Position numbers and translations under genes: made by a program
The notes under the pieces: generated by a model
What the model was told of the DNA's origin: nothing
Seen by the model: the letters and a program-made list of their open reading frames with translations, nothing else
Databases searched by the model: none
In this document: positions 6,037-13,152 of the stretch, piece after piece
Layout of the letters: each line of letters begins with the position of its first letter
Numbering within the stretch: the stretch's first letter is position 1
Assembly (NCBI GenBank): GCA_964576365.1
Contig: CAZNUT010000039.1
Span: forward strand, 1 to 13,436
DNA length: 13,436 nucleotides
Direction of reading: 5' to 3'
Source: CAZMJG01 sp964576365
GTDB taxonomy: Bacteria; Patescibacteriota; Microgenomatia; UBA1406; GWC2-37-13

Positions 6037-8757
6037 ATGCTTTCTTTTATTCGTAATCTGTTCGACTTTCATCGTAAGGAAATTACGCGAATTCGTAGTT
6101 CATATATCGACAAAATCAATGCACTCGAAGATGAAGTGCGTGCCTTGCCCGAAGCTGCATTTGCTTTGAAAACTGCAGAATTGAAAGAGCTGGTAGCGTC
6201 TGGACAAAAGTCACTTGAAGATGTATTGCCACTGGCATTTGCGTTAGTGCGTGAAGCTGCAAGAAGAACCTTGAAGCAGCGTCACTATGATGTGCAGCTC
6301 ATAGGTGGCGTAGCTCTTCATGAAGGAAAAGTGATTGAGCAGCGAACGGGAGAAGGTAAGACGTTGACTGCCACATCTGCATTGTATTTAAATGCACTGA
6401 CAGGTCAAGGGGTACACCTTGTGACGGTAAATGACTATCTGGCAAGGCGTGATGCAGGATGGATGGGAGCTGTATTTCATCTGCTTGGCATGAGCACATC
6501 AGCTGTAATATCTGAAGATAAATCGTACATATATGATCCTAAATACATAGCTTCTGATGCTGGAGATTTCAGACTTACACATCTTCGGCCGGTGGATAAA
6601 AAAGAAGCATATAAAGCAGATATTACATATGGTGTGAATTCTGAGTTCGGGTTTGATTATTTAAGAGATAATAGAGCTGGTTCAAAACAGGAATTGGTTC
6701 AAAGAGGGTTTTATTTTGCCATTGTAGATGAAGCTGACTCGGTTCTCATTGACGAAGCACGCACCCCGCATATCATGTCTGCTCCAAGCGGTGAAAACAC
6801 GCAGAAGTATTATGAATACGCCGCAATAGTAAATAAACTAGATGGAGCCAAGGATTTCATTATTGATGAAAAGCTCCGCTCGGCTCATTTGACTGAAGAA
6901 GGGATGATGCATATAGAAAAACTGTTGGGAGTAGACAATGTATATGAAAAAGATTTTGATACGTTGTTTCATGTAGAGGCTGCTTTGAAGGCACAAACGT
7001 TATTTAAAAAGGATAAAGAATATATAGTTCGAGATAATCAGATTGTCATTGTAGATGAATTCACAGGCAGGTTGTTGGAGGGTAGGCGTTTTTCTGAAGG
7101 AATTCATCAAGCCATCGAAGCAAAAGAAGGGGTTTCTATTCAGCAGGAATCAGTCACTCTTGCAACGGTGTCTCTTCAAAATTATTTTCGCCTTTATAAA
7201 AAATTAGCCGGCATGACAGGAACTGCCGCAACAGAAGCCGAAGAATTTCACAAAATCTATAAGACAGATGTGTTGGTGATCCCGACTCATAGGGCCAATA
7301 TACGGCGCGATCATGCAGATAGAATTTATAAAACTGAAAAAGCCAAGCTGAATGCTGTGGTAGACGAAGCAACGCAACAGAGTCTTCTCGGTCGACCAGT
7401 CCTAATTGGAACAACTTCAATTGAAAAAAATGAATATATCTCACAGCTTTTGCACCGAAAAAATGTGAAACATCAGCTGTTAAATGCAAAAAATCATGAA
7501 CGGGAGGCCCATATCATTGCTCAAGCAGGAAAAAAAGGCGCAGTCACCGTGGCGACAAACATGGCTGGAAGAGGTGTTGATATTATTTTAGGGGGTGATA
7601 TACAGCGTGAATACTTCGAATCAGATAAAGATTATCAGAATGCATTGAAAGGATGGCAAGCTGAACATGATGAAGTCGTGTCGCTTGGAGGCCTCAGTGT
7701 CATAGGTACAGAAAGACATGAATCTCGAAGAATTGATAATCAATTGAGAGGAAGAGCCGGTAGACAGGGTGATCCCGGAGAAACATGTTTTTTTGTATCT
7801 CTTCAAGATGATGTGATGAGGATTTTCGGAGGCGAACAAATCGCACGCGTGATGGGAATGCTTAATTTTCCGGAGGACCAGCCCTTGAGTCATCCCATGG
7901 TGACTCGAGCAATAGAACAAGCTCAGGTAAAAGTGGAAGGGTTTCATTTTGACAGTCGCAAACATCTAGTCGAACAGGATGATGTACTCAATAAACATAG
8001 AGAAATTGTATATGCTTTAAGGCGAAAAATTTTATTGTATCCAGAAGAACAGCCAGAAGAATTTCGACAAACAGTATTGGACACCATTCATGAACAGATA
8101 CATACAATGACTACTAATTTTTTTGTTTTACGAGATGCCGATCCTCCTTCAGCGGAACATGTAGGGCAGGATATGGCGCAATTATTTCAGCTGAATCAGC
8201 AAGACATCGACAAACTACTTGCACTCACTGAGGATGATTTTTCTTCAGCGCTTTTTGAAAAAGCAGTGGCTAAATATAAACGCATGGAAGATGCTCTCAC
8301 TCAATTTCATTGGAGTGAGCATGTGCGGATCATGTATCTTTCGACAATTGATCAATTTTGGACACAGCATTTGACCTCCATCGAGGATTTACGCCAGGGT
8401 ATTGGTTTACGAGGATACGCTCAACTTGATCCGCTTGTTGAGTATAAAAATGAAGCATATACGTTGTTTGAAGCTATGTTGCAAAATATACATTATGAAG
8501 CTGTGAGACGTATCATGCGTGTAGAGATTCGAGATGCAGATGAAGAAGCTGAGTTGCCCATTCCTGAAAAGAAACCTATACAAATCCAGTATCAGGCAGC
8601 CGCAGGATCGCCTATCACAAATACTGATTCAGACAATAAAAAATTAAATAGCACACCTCAAAGAGTGTATGGACAAAAAAAACTACACCGCAATGATCCC
8701 TGCTGGTGCGGAAGCGGCAAGAAGTGGAAAAAATGTCATTACCCGGCTACACAATAA
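6037..8757 (+). CDS. secA: Preprotein translocase ATPase SecA
   Basis: ATP-driven motor of the Sec pathway, acting at SecYEG on the inner face of the membrane. Full length (906 aa). Visible: Walker A TGEGKT (104-109), VNDYLARRD (131-139), DEAD Walker B (231-234) continuing into SVLIDEARTP, the NBD2 motifs NMAGRGVDIILGG and IGTERHESRRIDNQLRGRAGRQGD typical of SecA, the helical scaffold and wing regions, and a C-terminal zinc/SecB-type motif with C889, C891, C900 and H901. It is the last gene of the operon, 11 nt after the preceding stop. No Shine-Dalgarno is seen, and reading may depend on coupling. The retained SEC-C zinc tail is notable because SecB is not evident here; it may instead bind lipid or ribosome. 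No terminator is evident after the TAA. Confidence 0.98.
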   Translation: MLSFIRNLFDFHRKEITRIRSSYIDKINALEDEVRALPEAAFALKTAELKELVASGQKSLEDVLPLAFALVREAARRTLKQRHYDVQLIGGVALHEGKVIEQRTGEGKTLTATSALYLNALTGQGVHLVTVNDYLARRDAGWMGAVFHLLGMSTSAVISEDKSYIYDPKYIASDAGDFRLTHLRPVDKKEAYKADITYGVNSEFGFDYLRDNRAGSKQELVQRGFYFAIVDEADSVLIDEARTPHIMSAPSGENTQKYYEYAAIVNKLDGAKDFIIDEKLRSAHLTEEGMMHIEKLLGVDNVYEKDFDTLFHVEAALKAQTLFKKDKEYIVRDNQIVIVDEFTGRLLEGRRFSEGIHQAIEAKEGVSIQQESVTLATVSLQNYFRLYKKLAGMTGTAATEAEEFHKIYKTDVLVIPTHRANIRRDHADRIYKTEKAKLNAVVDEATQQSLLGRPVLIGTTSIEKNEYISQLLHRKNVKHQLLNAKNHEREAHIIAQAGKKGAVTVATNMAGRGVDIILGGDIQREYFESDKDYQNALKGWQAEHDEVVSLGGLSVIGTERHESRRIDNQLRGRAGRQGDPGETCFFVSLQDDVMRIFGGEQIARVMGMLNFPEDQPLSHPMVTRAIEQAQVKVEGFHFDSRKHLVEQDDVLNKHREIVYALRRKILLYPEEQPEEFRQTVLDTIHEQIHTMTTNFFVLRDADPPSAEHVGQDMAQLFQLNQQDIDKLLALTEDDFSSALFEKAVAKYKRMEDALTQFHWSEHVRIMYLSTIDQFWTQHLTSIEDLRQGIGLRGYAQLDPLVEYKNEAYTLFEAMLQNIHYEAVRRIMRVEIRDADEEAELPIPEKKPIQIQYQAAAGSPITNTDSDNKKLNSTPQRVYGQKKLHRNDPCWCGSGKKWKKCHYPATQ

Positions 8758-8887
8758 TTGCGGCATGAAATGTTTGAGTATAATGCTTCCAACGGAGAAT
8801 GAGCAAATCTCGTCAATATTGCGATTTGATTATTCACGAGTGTGAGATGTGATCAGTGAAGATCTTTTATAGTTTCAGATTTTATCT

Positions 8888-9421
8888 ATGAAGCATATCG
8901 TTTTTTTTATGTCAGCAGCTGATGTTGCTGAGAAATATATGATTCCTTCACTAGAACTTATTCATGCATCAGTGAGTGAAGGATATGGATTCATTTTTGG
9001 AGGATCTCAAACGGGTATGATGAAGCGAGCTTCTGACACAGTACAATCATTAGGTGGTTCAATAATTGCGGTAACGTGCAAGTTATTTCTTGATAAATGT
9101 CTTACGAACCATTGCGAACAATATATCGCCGAGGATGTTCCTGAGCGCAAGAAAGTGTTGATTCAGAGATCCCAGGCTGTGGTAGCTTTACCAGGAGGGA
9201 CAGGTACATTTGATGAAATTACCGACGCTATCGAAGCTCGCAAATTTGGCGTCTTTAAAGGTCCCATTGTACTTCTCAATATTGACAGATTTTGGGATGG
9301 AATGATTTCTCAGTATGAGCGAATGTATCGAGATGATTTTTTGGCCATCGATCCAGAAAAGTTGTTTTATATTGCAAATTCGTCAGAACATGCGATGGAT
9401 TACATCAGGAAAAACGTTTGA
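8888..9421 (+). CDS. LOG-family nucleoside 5'-monophosphate phosphoribohydrolase
   Basis: A 177-aa Rossmann-fold protein of the LOG family (TIGR00730 type, once labelled lysine decarboxylase). These enzymes cleave the N-glycosidic bond of nucleoside or cytokinin 5'-monophosphates, releasing base and ribose 5-phosphate. Seen: an N-terminal strand (3-7), FGGSQTGMM (37-45), ERKKVLI (86-92), and the hallmark PGGTGTFDE (102-110) with E110 followed by ITDAIEARKFG. R87 and E110 fit the catalytic Arg/Glu pair. Length is near the family's usual 180-200. The bacterial substrate is not known from sequence. It is probably transcribed separately from secA (130-bp gap). A possible TATAAT at 8779-8784 lies upstream but lacks a convincing -35. 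It ends 17 nt inside the oppositely oriented next gene. Confidence 0.9.
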   Translation: MKHIVFFMSAADVAEKYMIPSLELIHASVSEGYGFIFGGSQTGMMKRASDTVQSLGGSIIAVTCKLFLDKCLTNHCEQYIAEDVPERKKVLIQRSQAVVALPGGTGTFDEITDAIEARKFGVFKGPIVLLNIDRFWDGMISQYERMYRDDFLAIDPEKLFYIANSSEHAMDYIRKNV

Positions 9422-9785
9422 GTTTCGGATGTAGCTTTAAGGTTGCTCCAAAAATGATTAATAACCATCCAAGAAGAGGCATTCCCCGAGGAATAAGTCT
9501 GAGAGTCACTTTATCTACTATATATCCTATTCTATAACTTTGTCTTTCAGTAATAAGTGAATTTCTTGTTTGTTCACGTAGGCCTTCAGCTATATGTTTG
9601 TTATATTCAAAAGCAAATAAGAGAAAAATAAATCCCCACATGACGATCAGAATATAGCGGGAAGGTCGCCATAAAGACCAGAGCGCGCATACTCCGATAC
9701 CTAATGAATAAAAAATAGCTTCATAATTATGAAGTAAGATAAAATATACGGTATAAATGAGATTCTGTTGTGTGTCGGGTGCCAT
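9405..9785 (-). CDS. Small multi-pass membrane protein of unknown function
   Basis: A 126-aa hydrophobic protein that I do not recognise. Likely membrane segments are at about 22-39, 43-60 and 103-117, with an additional moderately hydrophobic start (8-19). Between the second and third lies a charged stretch of about 40 residues (HIAEGLREQTRNSLITERQS region). The C-terminus is basic (KLHPKLKRFS), which would favour a cytoplasmic tail. The only cysteine is C33. It is convergent with the LOG gene and shares 17 nt with it at the 3' ends. An extended -10 lies upstream of its ATG. Composition with aromatic and aliphatic runs separated by charged turns supports a real integral membrane protein. No motif indicates a reaction or transport substrate. 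Confidence 0.7.
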   Translation of the reverse strand: MAPDTQQNLIYTVYFILLHNYEAIFYSLGIGVCALWSLWRPSRYILIVMWGFIFLLFAFEYNKHIAEGLREQTRNSLITERQSYRIGYIVDKVTLRLIPRGMPLLGWLLIIFGATLKLHPKLKRFS

Positions 9786-9819
9786 AAGAGTTTTCGTTAT
9801 GAACTGATAGCTGTTCCAA

Positions 9820-9828
9820 TTTATAACA
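9820..9828 (-). promoter_or_regulatory. Possible extended -10 promoter of the small membrane protein
   Basis: The minus strand reads TGTTATAAA (9828-9820), with the TG of an extended -10 and five of six hexamer bases. The hexamer ends 34 nt before the ATG at 9785, giving a leader of about 27 nt without a Shine-Dalgarno. No -35 is clear. Confidence 0.4.
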
Positions 9829-9946
9829 TTTGCGAAGACAGTGCTTTTTTTAAATAAAACACATTAAACGTGAATTAAAAATGTTTTCATAATAAGTATC
9901 AGTTTTTTGTAATGGAAATTTGTCCTCTAAAAATGAGTCAATCCTG

Positions 9947-9966
9947 CGTCAAAAGATGATTTGACG
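9947..9966. repeat. Perfect 7-bp inverted repeat downstream of the exonuclease gene
   Basis: CGTCAAA (9947-9953) and TTTGACG (9960-9966) form a perfect 7-bp stem with the 6-nt loop AGATGA. It lies 60 bp past the exonuclease stop in the gap before the next minus-strand gene. No T-tract follows on the minus strand, so it may be a 3'-end stabilising hairpin, a protein-binding site or a poor terminator. Confidence 0.45.
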
Positions 9967-10025
9967 ACGGTCTTGCTTGGATTTTCAGCATGAGAACGGG
10001 CAGGAATTCGTAATAAAGCAAAGCG

Positions 10026-10964
10026 CTAAAATAAACTTGGTTGATCTTGCGGATCAGATTCTTTTTTCACAATTTTGGCTTTTTGACTTGGGGCACTTTT
10101 TTGAGGTGGAAACAATTTATTCATCACAGAAAATAATTGGTATTTTTGCAATATTTCCTGACAATCGGGTGAAAATTCCTGGAATACAAGTTGTTCAAAC
10201 GTCACATGAAGCTCTACATCGCGAACAATTGTAGCAATTTTTTTAAGCAATAGGATTTTTTCTTTAGATAGTTTTAACGTGGATCGCCATCTCTCATTTT
10301 TTACTTCTTCAATCCGATCAAACAGTGTTTCAATACTTGAAAATTGAGTGAGGAGTGTGACAGCTGTTTTGGGTCCGATACCCTGCGCAGCATGATAATT
10401 ATCTGAAGCGTCTCCGGCAAGTGCTTTATAATCTGGTATTTGCGCTGCAATGATGCCAAATTTCTCCTGTATATATTCTGGAGTAAAAAGAGTAAATTCA
10501 CTTACACCCTTTTTTGGCGCAATGACATTGATATGGGGTTTAGCCAATTGCAGAATGTCACGATCGCCGGTCAAGATGAGTATACGATCTGCTTGGGTGT
10601 CAAACTGTGTGGCCAACGTACCTATCACATCATCTGCTTCAAAACCTGGCTTTGCAAAGGTAGCAATACCAGCTTTTTGTAAAATTTCCAGGATGATCGG
10701 AATTTGTTTTTTTAATGCATCATCCATTGGTGGTCGTTTGGACTGATATTCTGGCAATAATTCTTTGCGGAATGTAGGTTTTGGAGTATCAAAGCAGATA
10801 GCTATATGAGAAGGTCGAAAGTCACCGATGACTTTTTGCATCATCATAAAAAAGCCATATATAGCGTTGGTAGGCGTACCATCCGAGCTAGTGAAGCTTG
10901 TCGGCAATGCATGAAATGCCCGATGGATCATCGCGTGCGCATCAACGAGGAGTAGGGTAGACAT
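10026..10964 (-). CDS. Stand-alone 5'-3' exonuclease (PolA N-terminal domain type, FEN-like)
   Basis: Flap/5'-3' exonuclease related to the N-terminal domain of DNA polymerase I, without a polymerase domain; 312 aa. It would remove RNA primers and 5' flaps in replication and repair. Metal-binding and catalytic signatures are VDAHAMIHRAFHA (7-19, D8), D59, FRKELLPEYQSKRP (65-78), GFEADDVIG (107-115; E109, D111, D112), TGDRDILQL (132-140; D134, D136) and GDASDN (184-189), followed by the helix-hairpin-helix GIGPKTAV (195-202). The tail (about 286-312) is charged and flexible-looking and ends in QPSLF, which fits the bacterial beta-clamp-binding pentapeptide Q-x-S/D-L-F. The stop follows immediately. 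The ATG at 10964 has no Shine-Dalgarno and is directly preceded by tandem 9-mer repeats. No polA polymerase part is in the window. Confidence 0.93.
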   Translation of the reverse strand: MSTLLLVDAHAMIHRAFHALPTSFTSSDGTPTNAIYGFFMMMQKVIGDFRPSHIAICFDTPKPTFRKELLPEYQSKRPPMDDALKKQIPIILEILQKAGIATFAKPGFEADDVIGTLATQFDTQADRILILTGDRDILQLAKPHINVIAPKKGVSEFTLFTPEYIQEKFGIIAAQIPDYKALAGDASDNYHAAQGIGPKTAVTLLTQFSSIETLFDRIEEVKNERWRSTLKLSKEKILLLKKIATIVRDVELHVTFEQLVFQEFSPDCQEILQKYQLFSVMNKLFPPQKSAPSQKAKIVKKESDPQDQPSLF

Positions 10965-10970
10965 GATTTA

Positions 10971-11005
10971 GTTTATCAAGTTCATCAAGTTTATAAAGTT
11001 ATAAA
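10971..11005 (+). repeat. Tandem 9-mer repeats upstream of the exonuclease gene
   Basis: Four head-to-tail units: GTTTATCAA (10971-10979), GTTCATCAA (10980-10988), GTTTATAAA (10989-10997) and GTTATAAA (10998-11005, one base short). They begin 6 bp before the exonuclease start codon. On the minus strand the units read TTGATAAAC or TTTATAAAC, so each contains a -10-like TATAAA or GATAAA. The array may therefore supply the promoter for the exonuclease gene; that is inference. Confidence 0.65.
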
Positions 11006-11081
11006 GTAGTACGACACAGCGACAGAAAACAGATGCTCACAAGCTCAATTGATACGTCATTATTACTTTTCATATTAAACA

Positions 11082-11122
11082 CCCCGTCCCGCTTAGCGGG
11101 ACACCTCTCTTTTAAAGAGGGG
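11082..11122. repeat. Two adjacent hairpins flanked by CCCC/GGGG
   Basis: A perfect 7-bp stem GTCCCGC/GCGGGAC with loop TTA (11086-11092, 11096-11102) is followed by a second stem within 11104-11122, CCTCTCTT against AAGAGGGG with one T-G wobble. Outer CCCC (11082-11085) and GGGG (11119-11122) could close the pair into a three-way structure. No long T-tract follows on either strand. It could also protect the 3' end of ftsH mRNA. Confidence 0.6.
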
Positions 11123-11141
11123 ATTTCGCTTATAATGAGTT

Positions 11142-11195
11142 GAGATGCTGAGCTGCTACTTGCCCGCCGAAGCGGCGAGAGAAGCTGAGTGGCTA
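11142..11195 (-). repeat. Intergenic copy of the CTCAGC/CGGCGGGCA repeat element
   Basis: On the minus strand 11170-11142 matches 4288-4316 inside nnrD at 24 of 29 bases. It includes a perfect 5-bp stem CGCCG/CGGCG (11165-11169, 11173-11177). ACTCAGC-like units occur on both sides of it (for example CTCAGC at 11191-11186 and at 11152-11147). Confidence 0.65.
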
Positions 11196-11204
11196 AATTA
11201 ATTA

Positions 11205-11221
11205 TTAGAAATTGGAAATTG
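11205..11221 (+). repeat. Short tandem 7-mer repeat after ftsH
   Basis: TTAGAAA (11205-11211), TTGGAAA (11212-11218) and a partial third unit TTG (11219-11221) lie 15 bp past the ftsH stop. On its own this could be chance, but it sits in a gap crowded with other repeats. Confidence 0.35.
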
Positions 11222-11235
11222 ACGTAAAAAGTCTC

Positions 11236-13101
11236 TTATTCACTGCTTTTTTTCTTGCCAACGATTTGTTCAAATTCAGTTTGATCCAGACTTTCTTGCT
11301 TGATAAGCGCTTCGGCTACTCCATGCATTTCCTTCATGTGTTCGCTGATAACTTTTTTTGCAAGTGTATATGCTACGTCGAGTATTTGTTTGATTTCACG
11401 GTCTACGAGGGAAAGCATCTCTTGAGATATGCTGTTTTGTTCCCAGTAGCTTTTGCCCCATTCAGTAATATCCATACTTGGTCCAAGATTAATTCTGCCG
11501 ATTTTTTCACTCATACCAAAGTCGACTACCATCTGGCGGGCGATGTTTGTCGCTTGATCAAAATCATTAGCCGCTCCTGTGGTGACTTCATTAAATATGA
11601 TTTCTTCGGCTGCGCGACCACCCATGATGACTGCGAGTCGTTCGCGTAAACTGGTTCGGGTGATATGCAATTTGTCCTGTTCTGGCGGAATAAGGGTGTA
11701 TCCAAGCGCCATACCACGTGAGACTATGGAAATACGATGTACAAGATCAGTTCTGGGGAGGAAATGAGAGACAACTGCGTGACCAGCTTCATGATATGCA
11801 GTGATCTTGCGATCAAGATCAGATTGTAATCTTCTTTTTTCAGGGCCGAGTTTTACTTTTGTTGCTGCTTCCTCGATATCATCACTGGTGATTTTGTTTC
11901 TGTTTGCACGTGCAGCATTTATAGCTGCTTCATTGAGCATATTTTCAAGATCTGCTCCTGAAAATCCAACTGTACGTTTTGCGACAACATCCCAATTTAC
12001 TTTTTCATCAAAGGGTTTGTTGCGTCCATGAATTTTGATGATATCTTTACGTCCAACAATATCAGGATAATCAACGACAATGCGTCTATCAAATCTGCCA
12101 GGTCGAAGCAGTGCTGAGTCCAACAGGTCTCCTCGATTGGTGGCTGCAATGACCACAACTTGTTCGTTTACGGTGAAACCATCCATCTCTACGAGAATCT
12201 GATTGAGTGTTTGCTCACGTTCATCATGAGCAGGCATCACGCCAGCAGATCGAGCTCTTCCTATAGCATCTATCTCGTCGATAAAGATGATAGAAGGTGC
12301 GCTTTTTTTCGCATTTGCAAAGAGGTCTCGTACACGAGCAGCACCAATACCCACAAGCATTTCCATAAATTCTGAGCCGGCAATCGAGAAAAACGGTACA
12401 CTTGCCTCTCCGGCTACCGCTTTTGCCAGGAGCGTTTTACCCGATCCTGCAGGCCCGACGAGTATGACTCCTTTTGGAGTGCGTGCACCCAGCTTTTTGT
12501 ATTTTTCACTGTTTTTAAGAAAGTCAACCACCTCGGCGAGTTCTTTTTTTGCTTCATCTACTCCTGCAACATCATCAAACGTGACTTTTGACAAATCTTT
12601 GTTAAACCGTTTTGCTCTTGATTGGCCGAAAGAAAAAACTGAGTCCTGTGCGCCTCTTGCCTGGCGCATAATAAACATAAAAAGAGCAAAAAGCAAAATG
12701 GCAGGTACGATGCTTCCTGCAAGACGTAAAAGCTCTACGGTGATCGTTGCATCTTTATTTTCGATGTCGATCTGATCGAGAGGGATTTTGGCATCTGTCA
12801 GTATTTCTCTCAGACTATCAGAAGGCTCTTTATAAGTCACCGCATACGATCCATTTTTATAAAGAGCGGTAAGTTTGTTTTCTTCAACAGTGATTTTCTC
12901 TACTTTATTTTGTCTGATATCCCGCAGGATGCGACTAATATTGTACTCTGGCGCATTGGCCGCAGGTCCTTGCAACAAGGGAGCGAATATCGTGTATAAA
13001 AAAAATGCAGTAAAAATGACAATAAATATTGTCTTTATATCAAAGTTTATGCGGAATTCACGTATCTTGTTGATTCCGTCTCCGTTCTTTTTTTTTGGCA
13101 T
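11236..13101 (-). CDS. ftsH: ATP-dependent membrane zinc metalloprotease FtsH
   Basis: Membrane-bound AAA+ protease that extracts and degrades membrane and some soluble proteins. With the ATG at 13101 it is 621 aa: TM1 about 24-43, an extracytoplasmic domain about 45-120, TM2 about 128-146, then the AAA module with Walker A GPAGSGKT (216-223; GPPGTGKT is usual), pore loop FMEM (245-248), Walker B IIFIDEID (271-278) and the second region of homology with LLRPGRFDRR. The M41 protease part has zinc motif HEAGH (437-441) and the third ligand in NDFDQ (D513). The C-terminal tail is short and charged. A GTG at 13107 would add two residues, but the -10 hexamer ends at 13108, directly against it; the ATG 6 nt further on fits a leaderless start. 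All catalytic elements are present. Confidence 0.97.
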   Translation of the reverse strand: MPKKKNGDGINKIREFRINFDIKTIFIVIFTAFFLYTIFAPLLQGPAANAPEYNISRILRDIRQNKVEKITVEENKLTALYKNGSYAVTYKEPSDSLREILTDAKIPLDQIDIENKDATITVELLRLAGSIVPAILLFALFMFIMRQARGAQDSVFSFGQSRAKRFNKDLSKVTFDDVAGVDEAKKELAEVVDFLKNSEKYKKLGARTPKGVILVGPAGSGKTLLAKAVAGEASVPFFSIAGSEFMEMLVGIGAARVRDLFANAKKSAPSIIFIDEIDAIGRARSAGVMPAHDEREQTLNQILVEMDGFTVNEQVVVIAATNRGDLLDSALLRPGRFDRRIVVDYPDIVGRKDIIKIHGRNKPFDEKVNWDVVAKRTVGFSGADLENMLNEAAINAARANRNKITSDDIEEAATKVKLGPEKRRLQSDLDRKITAYHEAGHAVVSHFLPRTDLVHRISIVSRGMALGYTLIPPEQDKLHITRTSLRERLAVIMGGRAAEEIIFNEVTTGAANDFDQATNIARQMVVDFGMSEKIGRINLGPSMDITEWGKSYWEQNSISQEMLSLVDREIKQILDVAYTLAKKVISEHMKEMHGVAEALIKQESLDQTEFEQIVGKKKSSE

Positions 13102-13107
13102 GGCCAC

Positions 13108-13116
13108 ATTTTATCA
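13108..13116 (-). promoter_or_regulatory. Extended -10 promoter of ftsH (predicted leaderless mRNA)
   Basis: The minus strand reads TGATAAAAT (13116-13108): the TG of an extended -10 plus TAAAAT, five of six bases. Six nt (GTGGCC) separate it from the ATG at 13101, so transcription would begin at or next to the start codon. No clear -35 is seen. Confidence 0.5.
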
Positions 13117-13152
13117 GATGAACTTCACAGATAAAAGTGAAATAACAATTTA

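Noticed and set aside
8779..8784. TATAAT upstream of the LOG gene as a firm promoter
   Set aside because: The hexamer is perfect, but the nearest -35-like TTGCGG leaves only a 15-bp spacer and there is no extended -10, so it is mentioned only as a possibility.
9977..10234. Open frame on the plus strand over the exonuclease 3' end
   Set aside because: It overlaps the conserved exonuclease frame and shows no domain, promoter or protein-like conservation.
10026..10964. Truncated DNA polymerase I
   Set aside because: The gene ends cleanly after a tail with a clamp-type motif, and no polymerase-domain sequence follows downstream, so it is a genuine free-standing exonuclease.
12287..12775. 162-codon open frame on the plus strand inside ftsH
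   Set aside because: It is opposite the Walker A/B region of ftsH. The Ser/Ala/Thr/Pro-rich low-complexity product is typical of an antisense shadow.
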